DNA of 29,580 nucleotides. Source: Bacillota bacterium (GTDB lineage: Bacteria; Bacillota; Clostridia; Lachnospirales; Lachnospiraceae). A program made the position numbers and the translations under genes. The DNA is taken from NCBI GenBank assembly GCA_023424235.1, contig JAFAEB010000151.1, positions 1-29,580 on the forward strand, given 5' to 3'. Within the stretch, counting starts at the first letter, position 1. Each line of letters starts with the position of its first letter. Below, piece after piece: positions 21,594 to 29,580 of the stretch. The notes beneath the pieces were generated by a model. The model did not search any database. It was not told the DNA's origin and saw only the letters and a list, made by a program, of their open reading frames with translations.

Positions 21594-23333
21594 TTACAAT
21601 AAATTAATATAATTCTCCAATTCGTCTACTAACACTTTCGCTTTTTCAAAGTTAGTTTCCTTTAAAGCTAATTCAATTTGCTCTTCCACAGCTTTTTTCT
21701 TTTGTTCGATTTCTAAATACTCTTTATTAAAGTGTTTCTCGTATATCATCTTTCTAAATTTACGTATACTTAATTTTCTTATGGATTTATCTTCAATAAG
21801 TAAGACATAATCTACACAATTTGCAATTGTGTAGAAATCATGTGAAACCATTAAAACTCCACCCTTATATTCCTTTATAGCATTTTCAAGGGCAACCTGT
21901 GCATAGGTGTCTAAATGACTTGTCGGTTCATCAAGTAGTAGGAAATTTACATTACTAGCACTTATTTTAGCTAACTGTAGTATGTTTTTCTCTCCTCCTG
22001 ATAGGTCACCTATTTTTTGATTTAACACTTCTTCTGTAAATCCATATGGTTCTAAATAATTAATTACTTCGGTATAAGTTTTAAATCCCATATCTAAAAA
22101 GTAGTCCATAATCGTTACAGACTCATCTAAAACTTCACTTATGTTTTGTGAAAGAAAAGCCACATTAATATCTTCCTGTATGGATATAGCTGAATTGTTG
22201 TTTTTATATATATCTCTTAAAAGCGTAGTCTTACCAGTACCATTCGGACCTATAATAGCTACCTTTTCATTGGAAATCACTTCAAAATTAACATGCTCTA
22301 ATAATAATTCATCAAAGGATACACCATAATCTTCCACTTTAAGTGCAATGCTCTCTTCTAATACGGTATCATTATTAAAGTGTATTTCAGGTATTTTAAT
22401 ATCTACAAATGGAGCTTTGATTCTACGTGCTTCTAGTCTTTCTTGTATCTTAATTCTAGCATATAAAGATTTACCACGTGCAGCCTCTGCATCATTGGAT
22501 GCTATTTTTCTGAGGCGTTCAATAATTTGCTCATTCCTTGCAATCTCTTCAGAATCAGCTACATAAAGCTCTTGTAATTCAACTTTAGTTTGTAATAGTT
22601 TAAAGTTATAATCAATATATCTGCCTTCAAACTCTTGTAATTCCTTGTTCTCTAGGTGAAGAATTTTATTAAAGCAATGATTTAATAGGTAACGATTATG
22701 GGTAATAATTATTATTGCCCCTTTGTGAGAATTAATCAAGTCCTTCAGTGCATTCAGATTTTCAAAGTCTAAGAAAACATCAGGCTCATCCATAATAATA
22801 AGATCTGGTTCTGTAAGCATTTCTTTAATTACTTGGATAAGTTTAAATTCTCCACCACTAAGTTTTGATACCAATTGTTCTTCTAATTTATCTAGGTTTG
22901 CTAATTTAAGCTTCTTCTTTATGTTGCTTTCATACGCATCTCCACCAATGGCATTATATGCATCCATGGTATCTTGAAACTGTTCTAATAAGGTCTCAAG
23001 CTCTGTTGCGGTTTCCATTTTAGAACATATTGCTTCGATTTCCTTTTGATACTTTATAAATTGCTCTCCAATGTACTGAAACACGGTGAAATCACTTTCA
23101 TTACTTAGATTAGAAAATTGGCTTACATAACCAATTCTACAAGTAGGTTCTATTTCTATCTTACCATCATACAGATAATTATCTGGATTCATAATCATAT
23201 CCACCAGTGTACTTTTACCGCTTCCACTACTTCCTAGAAAAGCACAATGATTACCTTCTTCTATGGTAAAGGATATATTATCATATAGTTCTTTTTGCGG
23301 ATATGAGTAGGATAAGTTCTCAATTTTTATCAT
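21594..23333 (-). CDS. ABC-F family ATPase (ribosome-associated, antibiotic-resistance type possible)
   Basis: 579 aa, soluble, two ABC modules in one chain with no membrane segment: Walker A GSSGSGKST (about 34-42) and GPNGTGKTT (about 360), signatures LSGGEFK and LSGGEKN, Walker B IIMDEPD and LLLDEPTSHLD. The charged linker of about 80 residues between modules (VADSEEIARNEQIIERLRKIASNDAEAARGKS...) is the P-site tRNA-interaction motif of ABC-F proteins. These act on the ribosome E site in translation or protect it from drugs. A coiled C-terminal extension is present. I chose the ATG at 23333 with GGAGA at good spacing; the ATG at 23345 overlaps the site. The first Walker B ends DEPDVFLD rather than DEPTNHLD, as in some resistance-type members. 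Drug spectrum unknown. Confidence 0.92.
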   Translation of the reverse strand: MIKIENLSYSYPQKELYDNISFTIEEGNHCAFLGSSGSGKSTLVDMIMNPDNYLYDGKIEIEPTCRIGYVSQFSNLSNESDFTVFQYIGEQFIKYQKEIEAICSKMETATELETLLEQFQDTMDAYNAIGGDAYESNIKKKLKLANLDKLEEQLVSKLSGGEFKLIQVIKEMLTEPDLIIMDEPDVFLDFENLNALKDLINSHKGAIIIITHNRYLLNHCFNKILHLENKELQEFEGRYIDYNFKLLQTKVELQELYVADSEEIARNEQIIERLRKIASNDAEAARGKSLYARIKIQERLEARRIKAPFVDIKIPEIHFNNDTVLEESIALKVEDYGVSFDELLLEHVNFEVISNEKVAIIGPNGTGKTTLLRDIYKNNNSAISIQEDINVAFLSQNISEVLDESVTIMDYFLDMGFKTYTEVINYLEPYGFTEEVLNQKIGDLSGGEKNILQLAKISASNVNFLLLDEPTSHLDTYAQVALENAIKEYKGGVLMVSHDFYTIANCVDYVLLIEDKSIRKLSIRKFRKMIYEKHFNKEYLEIEQKKKAVEEQIELALKETNFEKAKVLVDELENYINLL

Positions 23334-23490
23334 ATAGTTCTCCATTCTTCTATATACTACGTTTTTTATTTAAATATTGTAATGTGGAATAGAACTAATT
23401 CGTTACTACTATCTCAAAAGATTCATAACAATTCCACTCCATCTACATGCTCATAATAACCTGTTAAACGCATTTTTATTATATTACAGC
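23334..23490. other. Leader region of the ABC-F gene
   Basis: No convincing gene. On the minus strand the ABC-F leader includes an inverted repeat GTGGAAT (23384-23390 and 23431-23437 on the two arms) around a 40-nt loop. A short reading frame ends near 23423 but has no ribosome binding site. No T run follows the repeat. With the terminator at 23491-23519 this leaves about 360 nt without a firm gene between the GH42 and ABC-F genes. Confidence 0.45.
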
Positions 23491-23519
23491 TTAAAAAAGA
23501 GCTTATAATATAAGCTCTT
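23491..23519 (-). terminator. Strong intrinsic terminator between GH42 and ABC-F genes
   Basis: Minus strand: AAGAGCTTATA and TATAAGCTCTT form an almost loop-less perfect palindrome (10-11 bp) followed by further Ts (TTTTTT in all) and AA. It lies 178 nt after the GH42 stop and 158 nt before the ABC-F start. It most simply ends the GH42 transcript; an attenuator role for the ABC-F gene is possible but no leader ORF is convincing. Confidence 0.85.
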
Positions 23520-23696
23520 AACATTTTCTTTTCAATTAATATCAATTGAAGATACATACAAGAAACATCTTTCATAATTATAAGTAGCATAACATTTTTT
23601 ACTACTAATTTCAATTCTTTTATATGAAATCTTTCTGTAGTTCCTATAAAACATTATGATAAATCAAAAGATTGACTCTTTTCTTCTTATCTATCT

Positions 23697-25709
23697 CTAA
23701 TTTCTTGAAATTTTAGCTATAATAACAAAATCCCAAGGCTTAAGGACTATTTTGTCACCCACACTTAGCATTTGATTCCCAACAATTTCAATAGCATCAA
23801 ATGGTAGGATGAAATCCCTTTCCTCCCTAGAATAATTAAATACATAGGTGATATGCTCTCCATTACTATTAACACCTTCTTTAATCACCAGTGGAAAATG
23901 GTATTCTTGTTTCCAATCCCACATGGAATGGTCTTTTAATAGCATCGTGAAAAATTCCTTAAGATATTCCTTGGTCGTCATTGTTCCAAGATAATAGCAA
24001 CTTCCTTTTCCATATGAATTCTTAGTAATAGCTGCGTAGTCCTTCCACATATAATGGTCATAGTATGCTATTACTTTTGCTGTTATTGGAGTAATCAGTT
24101 CCATAAAAACAGCCGCTTCCCGTTCACTATTTTCTAAAAGGAAATTATCACCTATTAATAATACTTGATCCGGTGTAGTAAATTGATCATACTTTATACC
24201 AAAACACTCATTAAGAAGATAAGGCTGTGTATCTGGCCACACTTTTACAATTTCATTTGTAAATGCAGTTTTAAAAGTACTTATTAGGATACCACCATTC
24301 TTAGTATACTCTTTTAATTTTAAGATACTTTCTTCAGTTATAGAATATAATGCTGGTGTAGCAATTATTTTATATTGCTCTAAATTTGCATCATCCACTG
24401 TTAAAATATCGCATTCCATATTTAGATCATAGAAAACGTCATAAATCCATCGAACCACCGAATTATAATCTGTTCTTCCTCCTGGTAATGAGAACCAACG
24501 AAGTGCTGTTAAAGCTTCATTCGATACCATAATAGCTACCTTATTTTGCTTTTTTAAATGGATTAATTTATCATTTAATTTCTTAATTTCTTGACCTATG
24601 AGGCATACTTCACGATATACCTCATTTTCCTTTAAATCATGACTTAATACCCCTTTCCAGTAAGTCTCACAAGCGTTATGTATAGAATGCCAATGCCAAT
24701 ACATAACAGAATCTGCTCCACTTGCTAGATGGCTAAATGCTTGTAATCTTAATTGCCCTTTATATGGAGTCCATTCAGGAAATCCTTGAGCTTGTGTTTC
24801 TATCACATAATAATTATCCTTCTTTAGCGATCGTGTTACATCTCCACAAAAAGCGATTTCTCTACCAGTTAGGTGTTCTTGAGAAGGATGATATATATCA
24901 CAACCTGCAATACTTAAAGCCTTTGATGCTTTAAAATGATCAACATCAGGCTGTATTCCATAGGAATGTCCCTTCCATGCAAAATCAAAATTGTGAGTGA
25001 TAAATTGACCTTCTTTTTTATATTCCTTAACGATTTCTGACTGCCATAGTAAAAAATCAGTTACCAATTGTCTTTGGAACTTTTCAAATTCACATCCAAG
25101 GCTACCATTAATCGTACCCGTCATATGGGGAAATTCTTCCCATGTATTAATACGGTTACTCCAATAATTTAGACCAAAATCATGATTTAACTTATCTAAA
25201 TCACCAAGGTATAACTTTCTCATATAACGTACAAACATAAGTTGCACATTATCACTTGATGTACCAAAGTGTTTGGTTTCATTATCAAGTTGATAGCCAA
25301 TTACGCACTGATATCTTGATGCAACTTCCATTAATTTTCTTATGATCCGTTCACAATAAAAACGATATGCAGGATGTGTTATATCCATTATCTGTCTAGC
25401 ACCATATGGTCTGCGATGTCCACGTTCCATAACCATAATTTCTGGATACATCTTAATCATCCATGCAGGAACGGCATAGGTTGGTGTGCCTATAATTACA
25501 TGCATACCTTCTCTTTCACAGATATCAAGTACACGTATTACATGAGTAAAATCAAATGCTCCCTCTTCTGGTTCTTCTGTACTCCAAGTAGATTCAGCTA
25601 TACGGATTACATTAATACCAGCTTTTTTTATCATAGCCATATCTGTTTCTAGTCTTTCATACGGCATATATTCATCGTAATATGCCACCCCATATAAAAT
25701 ATGCTCCAT
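23697..25709 (-). CDS. Beta-galactosidase, glycoside hydrolase family 42
   Basis: 670 aa, the usual GH42 length, with no signal peptide, so it is cytoplasmic and acts on imported galactosides or galacto-oligosaccharides. Domain A barrel: YGVAYYDEYMPYERLETDM at the N-terminus, IGYQLDNET with acid/base Glu144, and YVIETQAQG with nucleophile Glu304. SHLASGADSVMYWHWHS is the typical barrel end. A trimerisation-type beta/alpha domain (NKVAIMVSNEALTALRW...) and a small C-terminal beta domain follow. The ATG at 25709 has AAAGGATGAGG upstream. It has its own promoter with an overlapping palindrome and no adjacent transporter or regulator, so its inducer system lies elsewhere. Often such genes are labelled bga or lacZ; I leave the symbol empty. 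Confidence 0.95.
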   Translation of the reverse strand: MEHILYGVAYYDEYMPYERLETDMAMIKKAGINVIRIAESTWSTEEPEEGAFDFTHVIRVLDICEREGMHVIIGTPTYAVPAWMIKMYPEIMVMERGHRRPYGARQIMDITHPAYRFYCERIIRKLMEVASRYQCVIGYQLDNETKHFGTSSDNVQLMFVRYMRKLYLGDLDKLNHDFGLNYWSNRINTWEEFPHMTGTINGSLGCEFEKFQRQLVTDFLLWQSEIVKEYKKEGQFITHNFDFAWKGHSYGIQPDVDHFKASKALSIAGCDIYHPSQEHLTGREIAFCGDVTRSLKKDNYYVIETQAQGFPEWTPYKGQLRLQAFSHLASGADSVMYWHWHSIHNACETYWKGVLSHDLKENEVYREVCLIGQEIKKLNDKLIHLKKQNKVAIMVSNEALTALRWFSLPGGRTDYNSVVRWIYDVFYDLNMECDILTVDDANLEQYKIIATPALYSITEESILKLKEYTKNGGILISTFKTAFTNEIVKVWPDTQPYLLNECFGIKYDQFTTPDQVLLIGDNFLLENSEREAAVFMELITPITAKVIAYYDHYMWKDYAAITKNSYGKGSCYYLGTMTTKEYLKEFFTMLLKDHSMWDWKQEYHFPLVIKEGVNSNGEHITYVFNYSREERDFILPFDAIEIVGNQMLSVGDKIVLKPWDFVIIAKISRN

Positions 25710-25737
25710 AACCTCATCCTTTCTTTTTATCGCTTAT

Positions 25738-25749
25738 TGAAGTACTTCA
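25738..25749. promoter_or_regulatory. 12-nt perfect palindrome in the GH42 leader
   Basis: TGAAGTACTTCA, about 30 nt upstream of the GH42 start and downstream of its promoter. It is a possible operator half of a two-site repressor arrangement with the palindrome at 25799-25812. Its match to any regulator is unknown. Confidence 0.35.
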
Positions 25750-25798
25750 CTCTTTTTTCTGATAAATGAAATAAGTATTTAGATAAGCTTCCATTAAT

Positions 25799-25829
25799 TT
25801 CATTATAATGAATTTAATCAATATTTCAA
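25799..25829 (-). promoter_or_regulatory. GH42 promoter with a 14-nt palindrome covering the -10 box
   Basis: Minus strand: TTGAAA (25824-25829), 16-nt spacer, TATAAT (25802-25807). The -10 box is the centre of a perfect palindrome TTCATTATAATGAA (25799-25812), a natural place for repressor binding. The leader to the ATG is about 85 nt. Confidence 0.65.
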
Positions 25830-25933
25830 TAGTAAAACGAGTCAGTCAAGGCAAACCAAGTGAGAACGTGTCTCTGTTGGATTATAATCACACGTTATTT
25901 ATATAAACTTAAATGTGATAAACACCATTATGT

Positions 25934-25968
25934 AAAAAGGGCGCCACACTATTTAGTGCGACCCCCTT
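25934..25968 (-). terminator. Terminator of the DUF1801 gene
   Basis: Minus strand: GGGGGTCGCACTA pairs with TAGTGTGGCGCCC (13 positions, one mismatch, two wobbles) and is followed by five Ts. It begins about 10 nt after the stop codon. Confidence 0.85.
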
Positions 25969-25976
25969 AACTAGCT

Positions 25977-26324
25977 TTAATCTAGCTGTAAATTGTATAA
26001 TATAATATCTCTTATTAAATCTTTATCAAACTCCTTGTTATTAGGCAATCTAATAGCACCTTTTGATGTTTGATATTCTTCTAAGCGATTTGAAAAATGC
26101 TCAATTGCTTTGGAACCTGGATATAATCCAATATGATTCTTATTTGCTGCAAAATGAATGATATTATGCTTCTTGTAGAAGGTTGGCATTCCCCAGCTTA
26201 TCTTTTCTTTTAATTCTGGTGCTATACTTTTTATGATTTGCCACAATTCCATTAACTTAGATTGAATTATCGTATCACAAGAATTTATATATTCATCTAT
26301 CGTAACTATTTTTTTCTCTTCCAT
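25977..26324 (-). CDS. DUF1801 (YdhG-like) protein
   Basis: 115-aa soluble protein. The pattern TIDEYINSCDTIIQSKLMELWQIIKSIAPELKEKISWGMPTFY and then NIIHFAANKNHIGLYPG is characteristic of DUF1801, a frataxin/YdhG-like small fold found widely in Firmicutes. Some members have been suggested as iron chaperones, but no metal site is obvious here and the role is unproven. KGAIRLPNNKEFDKDLI near the C-terminus is also typical. AAAGGGAGTGAAAG precedes the ATG. It is a single-gene unit with a strong terminator directly after the stop. Confidence 0.85.
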   Translation of the reverse strand: MEEKKIVTIDEYINSCDTIIQSKLMELWQIIKSIAPELKEKISWGMPTFYKKHNIIHFAANKNHIGLYPGSKAIEHFSNRLEEYQTSKGAIRLPNNKEFDKDLIRDIILYNLQLD

Positions 26325-26387
26325 TGTACTTTCACTCCCTTTACAATATATATACGTAGATTAACTGGACCAAACTAAGAATATATC

Positions 26388-27122
26388 TTATTCATCCCAA
26401 GAAGTTGAATATTCAGTATCATAAGCTGACTCTTCACTATTTAATTTACCTGAAATTTCAAGGTAAAAAGCAGCAAAAGATGCTTGCATATATGGTATTA
26501 GCCAAAGAAGACCAATACCTAGTGTAAATATACAAAGAATTGCCCAACCTATAAAACTAATTTGTAGGCAAAAAAATCTAAATTTATTACCAATCATTAA
26601 TTCCTTAGATTCACTAATAGCATCAAGAATCCCCATAGAAGGGCGCTCTTCCATAATATAAAAAGCCATTGAATAGCGATAGGTAGCAATAATACCTGGG
26701 ATTACTAATAATAATGTCCAAAGAAAAATAAATATCCCAATTACAATACGTAATCCTAACGCTTTACCAATTAAGTCAAAATGTGAAAACAAATCATTAA
26801 ACTTAGGATCATTCCCTTTTATTAGCTTCATATTAAACTTGCAATAACCTAACTCAGCCGCACCACCAACGATAAAAGCTATTATGGCCCATATTATAAT
26901 AATAACAGCGATGAAAGCAATTGCTTGAAAGAAGCCATAAAAAGGTCCTGCAAAACTGTTTATCATGTTATAGTCATTGTTGTTACTATTCCTACCTGAT
27001 GAACCACCTCCATAAGTAATTGCACCAAGTAAAGAGGCAACAAAACCAGTTCCCACTGCAAGTGCCCATTTCCCACTTAAAGCATCTCTTGCAATCTTTC
27101 GAAAATCAGAAGCATAAAGCAT
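26388..27122 (-). CDS. DUF975 family membrane protein
   Basis: 244-aa integral membrane protein with several hydrophobic segments: near residues 22-38, 62-88, 120-145 and 185-215. The N-terminal cytoplasmic signature SDFRKIARDALSGKWALAVGTG and the YSMAFYIMEERPSMGILDAISESKELM segment are characteristic of DUF975, a Firmicutes family of unknown function. A Gly/Asn/Ser-rich loop (TYGGGSSGRNSNNND) separates the first two helices, and a short acidic tail ends the protein. GGGGGAAGAG gives a strong start. It is transcribed alone or with weak coupling to DUF1801, 63 nt downstream. Confidence 0.88.
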   Translation of the reverse strand: MLYASDFRKIARDALSGKWALAVGTGFVASLLGAITYGGGSSGRNSNNNDYNMINSFAGPFYGFFQAIAFIAVIIIIWAIIAFIVGGAAELGYCKFNMKLIKGNDPKFNDLFSHFDLIGKALGLRIVIGIFIFLWTLLLVIPGIIATYRYSMAFYIMEERPSMGILDAISESKELMIGNKFRFFCLQISFIGWAILCIFTLGIGLLWLIPYMQASFAAFYLEISGKLNSEESAYDTEYSTSWDE

Positions 27123-27319
27123 AACTCTTCCCCCTCAATGTTAAATACTGTCTTATGATATTATATTAACATTCCTTCTAAGTTATATCAATGATATTAA
27201 TTGTTCTATAATATAATTATAATACTTTTATAATTTTTTTAGAGTTAAATGAATACTTGCATTTATCAATGATTATTACTTATAAAATGTAGCTCAACAA
27301 AAAAAGGAAACTTTTACTT

Positions 27320-28300
27320 TTAATCATAATGAATCGAAGTATTGTTATCAAAGGTTTCTATGATTTCTTGCGTTCTAAGACCATACATTCCGGTTGATTC
27401 AAAGCTATCTTTACTCAATAATGTATTTACAACTCTCTTAATTAATGGCATTTGAACATGTTCCATGTTTGGAAAAGTAATAGTGTTTACAACTCCATCC
27501 TTTGTGATAGTAATATCCTCATTTGACATGATTGATAATTCTATCGTTCCTTTACTACCTAGTATCGTAAGTTTATCTTCGTGTTCACTACCATTAAAGG
27601 TTAACTGTATACTTCCCTGAATTTGATTTTTAAACTTTATAAAACCAGAAGTCACATCATTTACATCAAATTGTTTACTCTGATTACTGGATATTCCTGC
27701 TGCCTCTTTCACTTCCCCAAATAGATAAATCATTGTGTCAATCATATGGGATCCTATATCGTATAATAATCCGCCTCCCGCAATTTCTTTGCGAAGGAGC
27801 CAATTACGATTTGGATCCAATATAGGTGTTTTTGATGTGTAACGATAGTGAAAAGAACGAACCTCACCAATTTCATTAAGTTCTAAGAGCTCCTTAGCTT
27901 TCTTAAACTTATCATGCTCTCTTCTATAATATGCAACAAATAAGGGGACTTCTTCTTCCTTACAAACCTCAATCATCTCCTTACACTCTTTTACCGTTAA
28001 TGCCATAGGCTTTTCTACATAGATAGCTTTTTTATACTTTGCAGCCTCTAAGGTATAAAAGTGATGCATATTAGGTGGAGTTGCTATATATACAGCGTCT
28101 ATACTTTCATCTTTTAATATATCAAGATAATCTGTTGTGTAATTCTCTATCTTATGACGATTTGCGTAATCCACTAATTTCTCTTTATCCCGTCTCATTA
28201 CACTTTTAAGATAGGACCCTTCAATTTTACTAAATGCAGGACCACTTTTCTTTTCAGTTACATCACCACATCCAATAATAGCAAAATTAATTTTTTTCAT
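27320..28300 (-). CDS. Gfo/Idh/MocA family NAD(P)-dependent oxidoreductase
   Basis: 326 aa from the ATG at 28300. A Rossmann N-terminus (INFAIIGCGDVTEKKSGPAF) binds NAD(P), followed by AVYIATPPNMHH and the family EKP motif in YVEKPMALTVKECK. The C-terminal alpha/beta domain has DIGSHMIDTMIYLFG with the usual active-site His and Asp. Members oxidise or reduce sugars, inositols or amino sugars; substrate unknown. The start is uncertain: GGAG lies 12 nt before the chosen ATG, and in-frame ATGs at 28327 and beyond are possible without better sites. It stands alone on the minus strand, with the GH42 gene 1.6 kb away, so a role in sugar metabolism is only a suggestion. Confidence 0.92.
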   Translation of the reverse strand: MKKINFAIIGCGDVTEKKSGPAFSKIEGSYLKSVMRRDKEKLVDYANRHKIENYTTDYLDILKDESIDAVYIATPPNMHHFYTLEAAKYKKAIYVEKPMALTVKECKEMIEVCKEEEVPLFVAYYRREHDKFKKAKELLELNEIGEVRSFHYRYTSKTPILDPNRNWLLRKEIAGGGLLYDIGSHMIDTMIYLFGEVKEAAGISSNQSKQFDVNDVTSGFIKFKNQIQGSIQLTFNGSEHEDKLTILGSKGTIELSIMSNEDITITKDGVVNTITFPNMEHVQMPLIKRVVNTLLSKDSFESTGMYGLRTQEIIETFDNNTSIHYD

Positions 28301-28440
28301 ATCTATTTTGTTCTCCTTATAACTCATATCACTTGTAATCATTTACGAAACTTAAAATATAGTAACTATTTAAATATAATCCAAAAGGTTCGTAATCATC
28401 TCTGTCATAATACATATACCACATAATGAAGTAATTAATT

Positions 28441-29298
28441 CTATATATGAAAATCCTTTTCATGCTCCTTAAAAAAGTTATAATAGATATTTACATTCTC
28501 AAGTGCTGTCCAAGGCTTTATTACTACCGGACATTCATCAAAGTCATAGATTACCACATTGTCCATCGCTAGAAAGAAAGGTGAATGGGTAGATATTATA
28601 AACTGACAATTAAAATAACGAGCTGAATCTTTTAGAAAATCAACCAACTCTAATTGTCTTTTTGGAGATAAGCTATTCTCAGGCTCATCTAGTAAAAACA
28701 ATCCATTCTCCCCAATTTTTTCGGTAAAATAACGAAATGCACTTTCACCATTGGAATATTCGCGAATATTATCCATAAGATTTTCTTTCACATACTTGGA
28801 TTGCGTTTTACTTCTCGATAGATTGACTTTCTTTAGTTGATCATAATCTTCCATGGATCTCATTTTAAAGTTTGAATACTTTGCTTCTAGGTACTCTTCA
28901 AATAATTCTTCACGTTTGCTATCTATTCCCTCATTAATGTTTCTAACATTAAGCATGTAATCAAAGACATCATCACTTGTTATTATTCTGCTGTTTAATG
29001 GTATTTCTCTGTTTAGTTCGTACTTACACATATCTACATAGTCCTGATAAAAATTAGACTTATTATAACTAGAATCTCTTAATAGTTGGAATTTTTCTGC
29101 AATCACATTTAATGCAGTTGTCTTTCCCGAACCATTACTTCCATAAAAGATTGTAATAGGCATAAGTTCAACCCTAGTTATATCATTTCTAGTTAGGATT
29201 TGAAAAGGATAGTAGGTTTCGTAACATTTTCTTTGAATTGTCATCAAAAAATCAAATTCCATATCACCATCTGGAAATGTAAATTCTTTAAGATACAT
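28441..29298 (-). CDS. AAA family ATPase, RecF/OLD-like single-domain type
   Basis: 285 aa. ABC-type head without a transporter: Walker A YGSNGSGKTT (about 52-61), a variable helical insert of about 110 residues, signature-like EYSNGES, Walker B GLFLLDEPENSLSP, and the H-loop ISTHSPF. This is the compact predicted-ATPase family related to RecF/SMC/OLD heads. Related ATPases occur in phage defence (with TOPRIM or other effectors), but no partner nuclease is adjacent and the protein has no second domain, so a defence role is not supported. AAAGGGGGATAATA gives a clear start. It lies 30 nt downstream of the L,D-transpeptidase stop on the same strand and may share its transcript. Confidence 0.9.
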   Translation of the reverse strand: MYLKEFTFPDGDMEFDFLMTIQRKCYETYYPFQILTRNDITRVELMPITIFYGSNGSGKTTALNVIAEKFQLLRDSSYNKSNFYQDYVDMCKYELNREIPLNSRIITSDDVFDYMLNVRNINEGIDSKREELFEEYLEAKYSNFKMRSMEDYDQLKKVNLSRSKTQSKYVKENLMDNIREYSNGESAFRYFTEKIGENGLFLLDEPENSLSPKRQLELVDFLKDSARYFNCQFIISTHSPFFLAMDNVVIYDFDECPVVIKPWTALENVNIYYNFFKEHEKDFHI

Positions 29299-29328
29299 TG
29301 GTATTATCCCCCTTTATTCCGTGATAAT

Positions 29329-29580
29329 TTATTCTTCATAAACAATAACAGGTATTCCTTCTTCAATTCTCTCAAAAACTGTCTTTGCTAAATATAGGGG
29401 TGCATTCACACATCCATGGGAACCTCTCGTTTTATATATCTCTCCACCGAACTTACTTCTCCAACTAGCATCATGTAATCCAATATTACCGTAAAAAGGC
29501 ATCCAATATGTAACTTTTGCCTCATAACCTGCACCACGTAAAATGACGTCCTTTTGCTTATAATTTAGCATATGCGTACC
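29329..29580 (-). CDS. L,D-transpeptidase (YkuD domain), C-terminal part
   Basis: Partial: the frame is open to the right edge, and the ATG at 29571 is internal to the domain (GTHMLNYKQ precedes and spans it). The YkuD catalytic block is complete: GLHDASWR with the conserved His, then TRGSHGCVNAP with catalytic Cys and His, and a C-terminal TVFERIEEGIPVIVYEE. The YWMPFYGNIGLHDASWRSKFGG form is typical of Clostridia secreted enzymes that carry an N-terminal signal/anchor and peptidoglycan-binding modules, which would lie outside the window. The enzyme makes 3-3 peptidoglycan cross-links or attaches proteins to the wall, outside the cell. Confidence 0.93.
   Translation of the reverse strand, partial: GTHMLNYKQKDVILRGAGYEAKVTYWMPFYGNIGLHDASWRSKFGGEIYKTRGSHGCVNAPLYLAKTVFERIEEGIPVIVYEE

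Noticed and set aside
23423..23614. 63-codon minus-strand frame between the GH42 and ABC-F genes
   Set aside because: Starts at a TTG with no ribosome binding site, runs through a strong terminator hairpin and has no recognisable protein pattern.
28441..29298. AAA ATPase as a phage-defence system
   Set aside because: Single ATPase domain without TOPRIM, nuclease or other effector partner; neighbours are a wall enzyme and an oxidoreductase.

Overview
The window is strongly AT-rich DNA. Its genes have canonical AGGAGG-type ribosome binding sites and Gram-positive lipoprotein signals. It also carries an alanine T-box leader, sporulation-type LysM/GH18 and L,D-transpeptidase proteins, a DUF975 membrane protein and sugar-type ABC permeases. 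Together these point to a Firmicute of the class Clostridia, most likely a Lachnospiraceae (Lachnoclostridium-like) chromosome. No rRNA, tRNA, CRISPR array, transposase or prophage block is visible. The only mobile-type gene is a tyrosine recombinase cut by the left edge.

Layout. 1-850: recombinase C-terminal part, then a 75-nt imperfect palindrome. 853-4020 (minus): small unknown protein, an unusual multicopper oxidase and a GNAT acetyltransferase with a short upstream ORF and two possible starts. 4025-6168 (minus): a short alanyl-tRNA synthetase lacking the C-Ala domain, under a well-formed T-box riboswitch with a consensus promoter. 6199-8884 (minus): HAD phosphatase, PlsC-like acyltransferase with a zinc ribbon, and a lipoprotein. 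9007-9757 (plus): a GyrI-like effector-binding protein with its own promoter and terminator. 9769-11049 (minus): a two-LysM GH18 protein that has lost its catalytic glutamate.

11295-17525 is the most unusual part. A consensus promoter drives a very compact unit: a 5' hairpin, a 21-codon ORF and a terminator whose stem overlaps the end of that ORF. Next come a secreted cysteine-containing small protein and two lipoproteins translated with overlapping stop and start; the second lipoprotein is an oversized ABC substrate-binding protein. These converge, across a terminator and a 33-nt tandem repeat, on a minus-strand operon encoding a stub of an HlyD-type adaptor and two importer-type ABC permeases. 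No ATPase is present. I infer that the convergent halves form one transport or sensing system, but its substrate is unknown.

17867-29580 (all minus): topoisomerase III, a membrane-anchored endonuclease/exonuclease/phosphatase-fold protein, an ABC-F ATPase, a GH42 beta-galactosidase with a palindrome over its promoter, a DUF1801 protein, a DUF975 membrane protein, a Gfo/Idh/MocA oxidoreductase, an AAA ATPase of the OLD/RecF-like type, and the C-terminal part of an L,D-transpeptidase cut by the right edge. These look like mostly independent, ordinary accessory or housekeeping genes.
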